Shown: one piece after another, positions 36,561-46,404 of the stretch
How positions within the stretch are numbered: the stretch's first letter is position 1
Layout of the letters: the number at the start of each line of letters is the position of its first letter
DNA from: Labyrinthula sp. Ha
Taxonomy: Eukaryota; Sar; Bigyra; Labyrinthulida; Labyrinthulaceae
Direction: 5' to 3'
DNA: 64,000 bases
NCBI GenBank assembly: GCA_015227615.1
Contig: JAALGZ010000016.1
Coordinates: 682,001-746,000 of the forward strand
The notes under the pieces: model-generated
Databases searched by the model: none
What the model was told of the DNA's origin: nothing
What the model saw: only the letters and a program-made list of their open reading frames with translations
Translations under genes and position numbers: made by a program

Positions 36561-36572
36561 CTAACTTTTTAG
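36561..36572 (+). other. Candidate splice acceptor just before the bromodomain gene
   Basis: CTAACTTTTTAG, a branch-like CTAAC followed by a T-run and AG, ends 8 nt before the ATG at 36581. No convincing partner donor was chosen, so this could be a leader intron or a trans-splice site. Confidence 0.35.
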
Positions 36573-36580
36573 GAAAAAAA

Positions 36581-39500
36581 ATGACACAATCTGACGATTC
36601 TGACTTTGAAGAGTTTGAAGAAACTGAGGAAGAAGAAAAAACACAGCCAGAACCAGTTCAAACTTATCGATCGAGAAGTTTACGACCAAGAAGTAACATA
36701 TCTTACGTGGAAAAACGTGGATCTGCAACTAATCAACCCGAATCTTGGGATCAAGGTTCAAAAATTCGGACAAGGGCGCAGATGAGTGTTAAAAGAGGGG
36801 AAGAAAAGTTCAATAATCTACGAATTAAGGATGATTTTTTAAGCTATCAGGAACTTTTGGACAGGTTACAGAAAATTTTGAGGCTGATCAGGGATCATGA
36901 AGCAGCGTGGCCGTTTTTAGAACCTGTTTCTGAGAACGTTCCCATGTATTATGAGATAATACAAAACCCAATTGACATATCTGCGATAGAAAGAAAGTTA
37001 GATGTATGTGATTATTCGTCAGAAATTATTTTCTTTGAAGATTTGGAATTGATGTTTGAAAATTGTAAAACGTTTAATCAACCCAAATCGGAAATTTTCA
37101 AAGCTGGAAAGGTATTAAAAAGATATGTGGAGAAGTTAAAAGTTGAATACTTTCCTGATTTTGAAGATTTTGATGATTATGCTTCTCATTTTATTGAAAT
37201 AGAACCTATTCAAAAGCCACAAGCTCAACCAAAAGAACATGTCTCGACTTTACCCGCTGAAGAATCATCTGATGAAGATCAAGACAATGATTCAACACAT
37301 CACGAGCTTATTTTTCCTTCCTTTAGTGATGAAGAAGAAAAACGGGTTCTCAAGGGGCTACAGAAGAAACAAAGTATAATAGAAATTACTTTCTTTTTTT
37401 GGTTGCTATCATCAACAGAACAAAACAGAAACACATATATATTAGAAAACCTTTCGTTTGAAAAATTTGAAAAATGCTTTCTTAACTTCTCTACTTGTCC
37501 TTTATATAGACTCTTGCACTGGTATATTTTCTGCAAGCCGCGGTTTCTGCGACAGTTAAAACATCTAGGAGCGGATATTTTAACGAAGGTAGACTTCGAT
37601 TTGCAAAAGTTATTCAGGAAGATGGGGTTTAATTCTCTGGAAGAACAACAAGCTTATGTTGACTCCGAGCCTTCTGAGAAAGCTGATTTTTTGTTGGATT
37701 GGATATATAGACAAGCTGTTGATGGATCAGTTTTAGAAGAAAGTATACGACTAATCTCAGAAGAAGATCTGCGGCAGTCAAGTAATGTATACACGGACGA
37801 AAAGACTTTTGAAGAATATTTTTGTTTTTCCAGTTTTGGACTCGAAAATAGCAAACGTGTATATAAAAGTAAGAAAACGCCTTTGGTGAACTTGGCTTAT
37901 GATTTAGACTATTTGGGTATTTTAACTAAATTGAGTGATTATAAAGAACTAGTAGATAAAGTAAACAAAGATGCGCTTGAACCTCTGAATAAAACAGAGT
38001 TAAAATCTCTCCTTGGAAGAATAAGAAAGCTAAATCAAAGTATAGAGGCTGAAACTAACACAATTGAGGAAGTCAAAGAAAGGATGCAGGTGAACTTAGA
38101 TCGAATAAAACATCCAGAAAAATATTACTTTCAGACTGAGTTTGGGGATCCAAATCCAATTGTTGTTAAGCTCATGGAGGAAAATGTTCTGGGTTTGATT
38201 GACATAAGTTCCAAAAAGGATTTGAAACAGATGCAGAGTACTTTCAGTGATGTTGAAATATCATCTGATGAAGAAGAAAAAGAGGAGCAGGAAGAGGAAG
38301 AGGATCATGAAGAGGAAGAACCAAAAGAGGAAAAGTTACCCGAAATAGTTTTTGATGGGGAAGATTATTTGGAAATAAGAAGATCCTCTAGAAAGAGGAA
38401 GACGATTCAGAGGTTTTCTACTGTTAAATATTCTCCTAAGAAAAAGAAGAAGTCTAGCCTGTTGAAAAAAAGTTCATCCAGACCTAAAGGCTTCTCTTTA
38501 CCTTCACATAAAAGAAAAAAAGCTTTACTTAAGAAACACACAAAATCTATTCCACGAAAGAAGAGAAGAAAAAGCAATGGAAAGAGTAAGCCACCAAAAT
38601 CACCCAAACTGTCAGTTCGAACAAAGCTGATTAATGACATTTTAGCAGCATTTAAAATTCTGAAATCTTTTCAATTCGAAGAGAACTACTCCTCCGAAAT
38701 CAAAATGATGCTAAACGACTTTTACCTGGGATCTACATCCACTAATTCACCGACATGGACCCTTGTTGCTCAAGGCAAAGATGAAATTAGAGATCTCGCT
38801 TATTCTCTGCGTGAAGACGAGCCTATTGAATCTCTTGTTGATGTTGTTAAAAAATTAGAAGAAGAAGAACTTAAAATTCAGAGACAAGAAAAGAGACAAC
38901 AGCGACTTCGTGATCTTCAAATGGGTGTCAACACTTACAGATCAAGTAGATTGGCCCTTGAAGAAGAAAAAAAGAAGAAACAGAGAGAAGAAGAAGATCG
39001 GAAAAACCTTGCTCGACAACTCTGGGAGAGAAGAAAAATTGAGCAGCGATCAGTGTGGAACAAAGAGCGTATTATTCGTGTTCGGCAACAACGTATGCTC
39101 AAGAGAGAACAGGCTAAACTCTTATCAAAGGATGAGGATCCAGGAAGATATTCTTCCGGAGAAAGTGAAGTCGACATGCCACCAAGAAAACCCAGAAAAA
39201 CCCGAACTATTTCTTCTTCTGGCAGTCCAAAAAACTCACCCATTCCAAGTTTGAAGAAGCAAATGCTGGGAACTCCTGAATACAGATCAGCTGTCCAGAA
39301 TATGTATAATAGCCCAAGTCAATTATCTTCTGGATCGAACTATCCTATTTCAGGTTTGAGTAATCAAACTCAGAGCCAAAGTTATTATCCAACAAGCACT
39401 TATTCACAAACCCAAGTGCCTCGTTCTAATTACTCAAATCTGTATTCCTTAAATGGATATGGAACAAATGTGGATATCAATATGTACAATATGAACATGA

Positions 39501-39787
39501 GCAATATCAACCGAAATATATTGAATATAAACTCACAAGACAAACAAAACTATTCTCAGCAGTATATTTTACCTCAACAACAACAATCCAGTTCTGTCTA
39601 TGGATATAATCAACCTAATTTACAACACCAGCAGCAGCAGCAGAACGTTCAAATGCAGATGCCAATCCAACCTGCACAATTTCAGGGAAGAGCAACTAAC
39701 CAGGTTAATCCAAATACGAATACTTCTAACTTCCTTTCTGGTAACTATTTTGGCCAGTTACAATATAATCCAAATAACACACAATAA
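36581..39787 (+). CDS. Bromodomain and DDT/WHIM chromatin protein with a Q/N-rich tail
   Basis: The product has 1068 residues. An acidic start (1-25) is followed by a bromodomain at about 91-190 with the WPF shelf (110-112) and the acetyl-lysine-binding Asn in NCKTFN (Asn166; the usual preceding Tyr is Phe). A DDT-like domain at about 262-318 (FFFWLLS, LENLSFEKF, LYRLLHWY) and a WHIM1-like motif at about 366-392 (ADFLLDWIYRQAVDGSVLEE) follow. Then come an acidic run, Lys-rich stretches resembling nuclear localisation signals (KKKKKSS, RKKRRK), a long charged coiled coil (about 765-860) and a Q/N/S/Y-rich prion-like tail with polyQ. DDT-WHIM proteins partner ISWI remodellers, so a nuclear reader role is inferred. 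CECR2 carries DDT before bromodomain; here the order is reversed. Intronless coding region, TAA stop. Confidence 0.85.
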   Translation: MTQSDDSDFEEFEETEEEEKTQPEPVQTYRSRSLRPRSNISYVEKRGSATNQPESWDQGSKIRTRAQMSVKRGEEKFNNLRIKDDFLSYQELLDRLQKILRLIRDHEAAWPFLEPVSENVPMYYEIIQNPIDISAIERKLDVCDYSSEIIFFEDLELMFENCKTFNQPKSEIFKAGKVLKRYVEKLKVEYFPDFEDFDDYASHFIEIEPIQKPQAQPKEHVSTLPAEESSDEDQDNDSTHHELIFPSFSDEEEKRVLKGLQKKQSIIEITFFFWLLSSTEQNRNTYILENLSFEKFEKCFLNFSTCPLYRLLHWYIFCKPRFLRQLKHLGADILTKVDFDLQKLFRKMGFNSLEEQQAYVDSEPSEKADFLLDWIYRQAVDGSVLEESIRLISEEDLRQSSNVYTDEKTFEEYFCFSSFGLENSKRVYKSKKTPLVNLAYDLDYLGILTKLSDYKELVDKVNKDALEPLNKTELKSLLGRIRKLNQSIEAETNTIEEVKERMQVNLDRIKHPEKYYFQTEFGDPNPIVVKLMEENVLGLIDISSKKDLKQMQSTFSDVEISSDEEEKEEQEEEEDHEEEEPKEEKLPEIVFDGEDYLEIRRSSRKRKTIQRFSTVKYSPKKKKKSSLLKKSSSRPKGFSLPSHKRKKALLKKHTKSIPRKKRRKSNGKSKPPKSPKLSVRTKLINDILAAFKILKSFQFEENYSSEIKMMLNDFYLGSTSTNSPTWTLVAQGKDEIRDLAYSLREDEPIESLVDVVKKLEEEELKIQRQEKRQQRLRDLQMGVNTYRSSRLALEEEKKKKQREEEDRKNLARQLWERRKIEQRSVWNKERIIRVRQQRMLKREQAKLLSKDEDPGRYSSGESEVDMPPRKPRKTRTISSSGSPKNSPIPSLKKQMLGTPEYRSAVQNMYNSPSQLSSGSNYPISGLSNQTQSQSYYPTSTYSQTQVPRSNYSNLYSLNGYGTNVDINMYNMNMSNINRNILNINSQDKQNYSQQYILPQQQQSSSVYGYNQPNLQHQQQQQNVQMQMPIQPAQFQGRATNQVNPNTNTSNFLSGNYFGQLQYNPNNTQ

Positions 39788-39790
39788 GAT

Positions 39791-40168
39791 TTAGCAGATT
39801 ATGCAGCAAGAAGTTTCTGCAGAATTAGGAACTGGGTGTTTTTTAGATTGTTTTGGTGCTTGAATTAGTTTAGTTTTTTTCTCAGGTGTATCCTGTGAAG
39901 TTAATATTAATATTGGAGTGCTCCAAATATCTGAAACTTTAAGGTTACAATCTTCTAACTTCTTGTTTTTGTTCTTGAGATGTATTTCTTTTCCCATGGA
40001 AAACAGTCGAACCTGCCCTTGCGTAAGTTCTATACCTTTGGTTGTAGAGATTTCTACTAAAAATTGTCTAAGAGTAGTATCTTTTGATAACTTTAATTCT
40101 TTATTGTTTTCATTCTGCATTCCATGGACAAATATAAGCTTTATATTAAGATGGTTCTCTCCTAACAT
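39791..40168 (-). CDS. Membrane-anchored ubiquitin-fold protein (UBL3/MUB type)
   Basis: The product has 125 residues. A ubiquitin-like beta-grasp occupies about 8-92 (IKLIFVHG, RQFLVEI, VRLFSMGKEI, STPILILTS). A polar linker ends in SCCIIC. The Cys at the fourth position from the end forms a CaaX-like box, and the preceding Cys is a likely palmitoylation site, just as in UBL3/MUB proteins, which are prenylated and sit on the plasma membrane rather than being conjugated through a Gly-Gly end. No C-terminal GG is present. Human UBL3 ends NCCVIL, so the layout matches. The stop codon is 3 nt from the stop of the convergent bromodomain gene. A 45-nt candidate leader intron lies upstream of the ATG. 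Confidence 0.85.
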   Translation of the reverse strand: MLGENHLNIKLIFVHGMQNENNKELKLSKDTTLRQFLVEISTTKGIELTQGQVRLFSMGKEIHLKNKNKKLEDCNLKVSDIWSTPILILTSQDTPEKKTKLIQAPKQSKKHPVPNSAETSCCIIC

Positions 40169-40181
40169 TTTGTTTCTCCAC

Positions 40182-40226
40182 CTAGTTTAAAAGTATGGCC
40201 CTTTTGGACATATTTAATAAACTTAC
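40182..40226 (-). other. Candidate 45-nt leader intron of the UBL3/MUB gene
   Basis: On the minus strand the stretch starts with the full consensus GTAAGT and ends AAACTAG, 13 nt before the ATG. Length and position suit a 5' UTR intron. Nothing in the coding frame tests it. Confidence 0.4.
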
Positions 40227-40361
40227 CATACATTAAAAATTTTGGGCTTGTGAAAACAACGTCAAGGACGAAGTGAAAAGCAAAGTTTTCAGAGTAGCGA
40301 CCTTTCTACTCCTTCGAAAGAAGTCCCAGGGACAGCGAGCCAACTGAAACACTTCCCCAAG

Positions 40362-41391
40362 TTGGTGAGTGTGAATGTTGGTGGTCTAACTGCCTTTAAG
40401 TGCAGCTACGTACAAAAACTTAAAATTACAGCGAATCGTGAACGTCAGTCCGGCTTCAGGAAGGTGGTGTTTTCAAAGCTGCCTGAAGAAGCGGCGGGCA
40501 TAGCGACTTCCCTGTGTGATGCACTTGCTAGTCAAGTAACGGACACGTGCGGAAGAAGCGACAGGATCCTGCAACTGGTTGCCTGGAAAATGGTGTTGTA
40601 TACAAATTGCCCGGAATGAAAATACAGAAAGCTGTTATTGTTTAGGAAAGAAACGAAAATAAACAAGGTAACCATAGAAAATACAGAAAAATGCCGCTTG
40701 TACAAGAAATTAAGAGTCGCCAGAGGATACAGCTCATTCAACAACGAACCCAGAAATACCAGCAAGACACCAAGGGAGTAAGCAAAATCCAAACAGGACA
40801 GGAAAATATACCCAAACTACCAGAAAATAAAGCCATGATACCAGCAGACCAGATAGTCCAAGAAAAGCTCCAGAGAAAAGGTCAAGGTAAGATGCCACAG
40901 CTGGAACACTGAAAATGAAATGAAACACTCCTTCAAATCCGTAGAACCACCATCAAATTACATGCTCAAACTTTTCACAGAACTCAAAAAGACAGCATCA
41001 GAATTTAACACAGCTTCTTCCAAGCGTCTCTCCAAGAAAGGCAAGATTGGACTACAAATTCCTACCTTCAACGGAGCCCCTCAAAACGTCAGATTTCGCT
41101 CAAAAAACATATCAATATCACTGCAGGAGGAACCAAGACCGCGAAACAGCAAGGAATACACAGTAGAAAAGACTGGTGATGCAGAACAGCCAGATCAAAC
41201 TTTTTCTCCCTCGATTTGTACAATTTTCTCAATTTTTGTTTCTCTATTTTGGGCAATTTAGCAACGATCAAATTCAAACAACCAGGTTCAAGGATCCTGA
41301 CGTTCAACCAATAAAAGTACAAAAAACATTGGAAGCTAACAGTAGACCCAATAACGAACAGTTAGTAGAGATTAATACATATAGTACGTAG
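40362..41391 (+). other. GC-rich coding-like island, unrecognised
   Basis: Base composition rises sharply here (parts near half G+C) compared with about one third in the surrounding spacer. Four successive plus-strand open stretches of roughly 70-113 codons follow one another in different frames. The products are basic and hydrophilic, rich in Lys, Gln and Pro, with no domain that I recognise. It resembles the composition of the LTR element at 1315-8151, so an old mobile-element fossil is one explanation and an undetected spliced gene another. Confidence 0.4.
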
Positions 41392-44300
41392 CTCTTATTG
41401 GTAGTTAGATCCCCGCCGTAGGGTTAGGCCAATAGGCCCAATTAACTCCCTTAAAACCTAAACCATACACAAAATATTTTGGGCTTTGAATCTGACGTAA
41501 GCATTTTTTCAACACCCAGTATTAGGAATACACTGTAAAGTCCATAAAAGACAATAAGAAAGCGTATTAGGATCAATTATTTAGATAGGTCAGGAACATA
41601 AGATTAGTTTGTATTGATGGAACTAATTTTGTGCCTATTTAAGTCTTTTTCTTTAACTCTCTTGTGACAAAAAATAAGACATTTAAGGTAAGAAAACTTC
41701 TCAACATTGGTTATGAAGAGTGAGAATTTTGTTATATAACTACGTGATAGAAATCTAACACGTTTCTATTAATACAAACAATTAGCATAAGATGAGAAGT
41801 AAATCTTAAAGGAATAATATTAGTGAAGGGACAAAGAAATAGAGGAACCTAAAGACTGATATCGTTGAGCGGTTTTCATATTTTTAATTCTTAGTCCTTA
41901 TCCATTTTTACTGTAGTTAGGGAATTTTTTTGAATAATATATCTCTGTAACACAGAAGATTTTGACAAAGTTATATTAACCTCCTCTGAGTTTTCAGGGT
42001 TTTGCTTAAATTCAAGCAACAAACCATATCTTGGCAGAGAGAGTAGATACAAAACAGTTATGCCATAGGAATGAAGAAATGAAAACCTGCTCTTCACAGT
42101 AAGATAACTGATATTAATTTGAGCTTGGAAATCCTTCCACATAGCTCTGCTATTTCGGTGAGAATGTCTAGACTAAAGAAGTATGAAACGGAACTGAACT
42201 GAACTGAAAGCTTTTGCCGCATCCTGTAGAATTCTATATACCACCCCAATAGCTCCAGAAATAACAAACCTTCAAAATCAGAGCTCTGCACGATGTATTG
42301 AAGAAATTAATATACTTTTAACATATTGATACGCGTACTTAAGCTGTGCTGTCACGTTGCGAGAAGAATTTGGAGAGAAGTGGAGAACCGCAAAACAATC
42401 TAGCACTGTGCAAAACTATATCCAATTGAAAGTTGATGCAGGCTTATCTATTTTAACAAACTTTTTATCAAGGAAGTAGAAAAATTATTCAAGAAATCAG
42501 CGTATTGGATTTTTTTTTGTGTTGCCACTTACTATTCGAAGCTCAGGTACACCACCTGAGCGAAAGGCAGGTATACCTATATTTGTGAAACTTCAAAGCA
42601 TCGCTTTCCCGAAGGAAAGAGTGAAAATTAATAACTGAAAAATAGAGTCCCTTCTAAAGGTTTTCTACTTAAAGTTGGACTTTGATGGGAGCTATTTAAC
42701 GTTTCTTCACTGCAGATTATGTCTAGCCGGAACTACTTAAGTTTCTAAATCTTCTTTTCTCCCCACTTTTGATCCCTTTATATAAATGTCGTGTAAGTTC
42801 TTGCAAAAGTAAGAACTACTGAATTACCTCTTGTAAAACTATTATCATGCTCAAAGGCATTGGAAAGCCTAAGCCATGACAAATATTATAATTAAACTAT
42901 GTCTGACTGTGGCGTGAAGACTTCATTTGTCAATGCCAAACCTAACGAATATGAGTTTTCTGTAACTAATATGGATGAACCTGTCTAGAAATCGAGTAAT
43001 GTACATGTAAAGCTACTAAATCCCTGTCCAGATATATAAGAAATATAGTATCTATTTTCCTGGGCTCTATGGTACTGTTAATTCCTCACCTGAATTAATA
43101 CCTATTGTGCTTATGGTGTATTTGTCAATTTCCTTAACAATATGTACCTAATGTTTTGATGCCGATCGTTTCTTCCTCGTGGCCACAAAAAAAATATAGA
43201 GATGAGTGGTATGACTTGATAGACATTAAAATCATATTTGAAGGATACGGAGCAAAAATAGCAAGTCTAAAGAGTTGAATCTACATTGGGCTATTACTTC
43301 TAACTATTGAAACCAACAAAGTACTGGTTCTTCACATTTGCATAAGAGTTTTCCATGACACGAGGACTAACTTAAATATCCAGAGATCTATTGAACCAAA
43401 AATTTTCATCCCATTTTGTAGGTTCTAGCTGATGAACCCTTCCTTTTAGAGGATATCTTATTTCTTTCAACATTATTTTCTAGTCATATAGCTAAATTTG
43501 TTTTCCGAGTAGATTAATATGTTTGAGTATGCTTTTCGATTAAGTGCTTTTAGCTACCTTAGTTATGATTCTGCTTGAGGTAATATAAAAATATTGCGAA
43601 TTTAGATCAACGTATCAGTGAGATTGAAAAAAAGTAAAACATTGGTGGGCCTATTGTAATTTCCTGTGTATACGTTAAGTAATCCAATTACTGTGAAGAG
43701 AATCATGGGTGAAAGATAATAGCCGTAGCCTAAGAGAATTTGAAAATATGAGCTAAACAATCATGTCTTCATCTTTTCTAGAATTTTCCCCCAATAAAAG
43801 ATGTATTTGTTCATAGCTGTGAAGAAATAAACCTAGGCCCCCCAAGAAACCCCGCGGCTCTTCGTGTGCCAAAAAAACAGTATGTTTTAAGCCTTGCAAA
43901 GATAACTAAACACTTAAATAATTTTTATTGGCAGTTTCTTTATGATATTGGTTTCTAAACTGTAATCTATCATTTTGAGGACCAATGTCGTCATTTAATT
44001 TTGTTTTAGCACAAAAGTAACCAATGCAGCATGTAACCATGGGAAAAACAGTACTATATTATTCTTCTAAGAGCTTCCAAATATCAATTTTTATGGAAAA
44101 CTAAAATCATTCTCTTGCAGGAGCCAATACCACGATTATGTTCTTAAATCTAACTCTGGCTTAATTTCTTAGGATCGTACCTGCCACAGATTTGAAAAAA
44201 TCATCCGAAAAATACCTTTACCAAGGATGAAACTAGAGCGCTGAAATGCTCTTCCATATAATAAACAATTTTTTGCCTTCTCTGTCTCGAAAGAAAGATT

Positions 44301-44886
44301 ACAAATCGAATATAGCCTTAGAGCAACCAATCAGTTGCAAAGGTCAGAAAAGAAAATGGAGATCCTAGAAACTAGGAAGACTTTTTTTCTACTTGAAGAA
44401 GAAGAGTACTGAGACTAAAGAATTTTAGCTCAAACTACTCTAAGTTTCTTAGTAAACTAGCATTTTGAGTAAACTACGACTGGACCTTTTTCTCTAGTGT
44501 AAAAATAGTACGTTCTTACTTATTATTTAAACACTAACTAAAAAGATGTTCTCAAATAGAACTTATTTTTTCAAGTCCATAGAATAAGTTATTATGAATA
44601 CAACCAAAAATTTCAAGAGCAATTGGTAATTATTTCCTGAAATAACCTACGTTTCCATCTTTTCACCTTAACATTTTCAAGTTGTACTCTATATCCTTAA
44701 GAACTACCCCACAATACATACAAGCACTATAGTATGAAATAACCCGAGAATAACAGTATGACATTACCCTGTTCCTTGTAAAATATATTTCCGGGCATTT
44801 CGTACAGCATGCATGAATTCAAGGTGGACTTTTGAACCGTATAGAATCATACCGCTGTGATAAAACGACATAAGAAACAAACAGAA
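41392..44886. other. AT-rich spacer
   Basis: No gene, RNA gene or strong repeat was seen over about 3.5 kb. Two overlapping minus-strand open runs near 41891-42291 are short and unconvincing. Confidence 0.5.
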
Positions 44887-46404
44887 ATGAAGGGACCTAG
44901 AACAAAAAAAGAATTGCTATTTCTTTATATAAGTTTTTTCCTACTCCTGATAACTATACTGTTCTGGACCTTAAGAGTTCGTGCGTATGGAGCTGCTTAC
45001 TATTCTTTCTTAAGTTCAATTTGTTTGTTCTCGTTAGATAAGAACTCAAGACACCAACAAAAAACATACGAGAATAAACCTAACTTGATAAAATTCCTTC
45101 AGGTTTGCTATTTACTTGCTCTAATACTCTTAATCTGTGCATTTTTTGTACAACTCTCTGACTTGCCTGTAAATTCTCCAGAAAAGCAATTAAAACCACT
45201 TTTTATGTTGGTTACTATTTTTTGTTTTACTCTTACATCAACATTATTTCATTCAAAAAAACTTGAACGAAAATCTTTAACTCATAATTTAATAGATGAA
45301 GAAAAAATAGAAAATGAAACAAACCAAGAAGAAAACAAAATTAATATTGATCAACCTCAGACATCAAAATGTAAAACCTGTTGCAACAACTGCTGTTTAT
45401 GGTTCTTATCTTTTCTCATTGCACTTTCCTCAATTTTCATATATTTCACCTTTTCTCAAAACAAAGAATATGAGCCATTTGGTGGATTAAATGGTGATGA
45501 ATTTGAACTTCTTATTCCTATTTTTGATGGCGCTGAAACAAAAATGAACGTAAGATGTTCTGGATTAGACACAGATCCTAATTTACCAACAATAGTATAT
45601 TTTCATGGATATTCAGGACAAGGATTAGATTTTTCTTGGGGATATGAGAAATTAAGACAAGATAGTTTAATTTGTATATTTGATAGAGTTGGTGCTGGAT
45701 TTAGTCGAAATTTTAAAGATATAGATGAAAAAGAAAGAAAATCTGATATTTTTGCTATTGAATACTTATATGTTTTTGAACAACTTGAAAATAATCCAAT
45801 TATTGGAACTCGATTTAATACTTCTAACTTATTATTTATTGGTCATAGTATGGCTGGATTAAATATGAGAGCAGTAGAAATAACTCAACCTGGAATAGTT
45901 AAAGGTATGATTATGGTTGATCCAGTTTTTGCAGAAGAATTTGATTTATGTGATCCAGATGAAATAACTTCTGCTTCTCCCACTCAATATATAGGAGAAA
46001 GTTTAGTGGATTCAGGATTTGGTATGTTTTTTAAAATGCTTAATTTATATTCTCTCTTTGGATTATCAGGATTACCAAGTAATAGATATGATCAATATAT
46101 TAATGGCATCATGCGTGCGGATTATTTTACAACTAGTATTTATGAAAGTAGAAATTGGGGGAAGAATTGTTTTTTTGTTTTAGAAGGATATACAACACAA
46201 TATGAATTTCCATTAGTTGTTATTATTCCTGAAAATGGAATTTTTGCAGAGGAATTGGATGTTGCTCAAGAGATACAAAATCTAGCTGTAAATGGAACAA
46301 CAGTTTTTGTAGAGGATTCTGATCATACAGAAATGGTTTTTGTAGAGAAATATGCGGATGTAATTATTGAAGAAGCAAGGAAAATGTTAGTTGAGCTTGC
46401 TTAG
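44887..46404 (+). CDS. Membrane-anchored alpha/beta hydrolase
   Basis: The product has 505 residues from ATG 44887. An in-frame GTG 30 nt upstream is not preferred. Five hydrophobic segments are visible at about 10-29, 33-50, 70-90, 104-121 and 170-189. A Cys-rich, possibly acylated cluster (KCKTCCNNCC, 161-170) precedes the last one. From about 200 onward lies an alpha/beta-hydrolase domain: the oxyanion strand VYFHGYSGQG (237-246), CIFDRVGAGFS (263-273), the nucleophile elbow FIGHSMAGL with Ser321, MVDPVF (343-348), and the C-terminal His in DSDHTEMVF. The substrate is unknown; a lipid or ester hydrolase at a membrane surface is a reasonable inference. Intronless, TAG stop. A nested inverted repeat lies about 150 bp downstream. 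Confidence 0.85.
   Translation: MKGPRTKKELLFLYISFFLLLITILFWTLRVRAYGAAYYSFLSSICLFSLDKNSRHQQKTYENKPNLIKFLQVCYLLALILLICAFFVQLSDLPVNSPEKQLKPLFMLVTIFCFTLTSTLFHSKKLERKSLTHNLIDEEKIENETNQEENKINIDQPQTSKCKTCCNNCCLWFLSFLIALSSIFIYFTFSQNKEYEPFGGLNGDEFELLIPIFDGAETKMNVRCSGLDTDPNLPTIVYFHGYSGQGLDFSWGYEKLRQDSLICIFDRVGAGFSRNFKDIDEKERKSDIFAIEYLYVFEQLENNPIIGTRFNTSNLLFIGHSMAGLNMRAVEITQPGIVKGMIMVDPVFAEEFDLCDPDEITSASPTQYIGESLVDSGFGMFFKMLNLYSLFGLSGLPSNRYDQYINGIMRADYFTTSIYESRNWGKNCFFVLEGYTTQYEFPLVVIIPENGIFAEELDVAQEIQNLAVNGTTVFVEDSDHTEMVFVEKYADVIIEEARKMLVELA

Noticed and set aside
40221-41504. Weakly similar words around TTTTGGGCTT at about 40221-40267 and 41459-41504 that might bound an element
   Set aside because: The similarity is short, needs gaps and does not extend. 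The left part is better explained as the UBL3/MUB leader.
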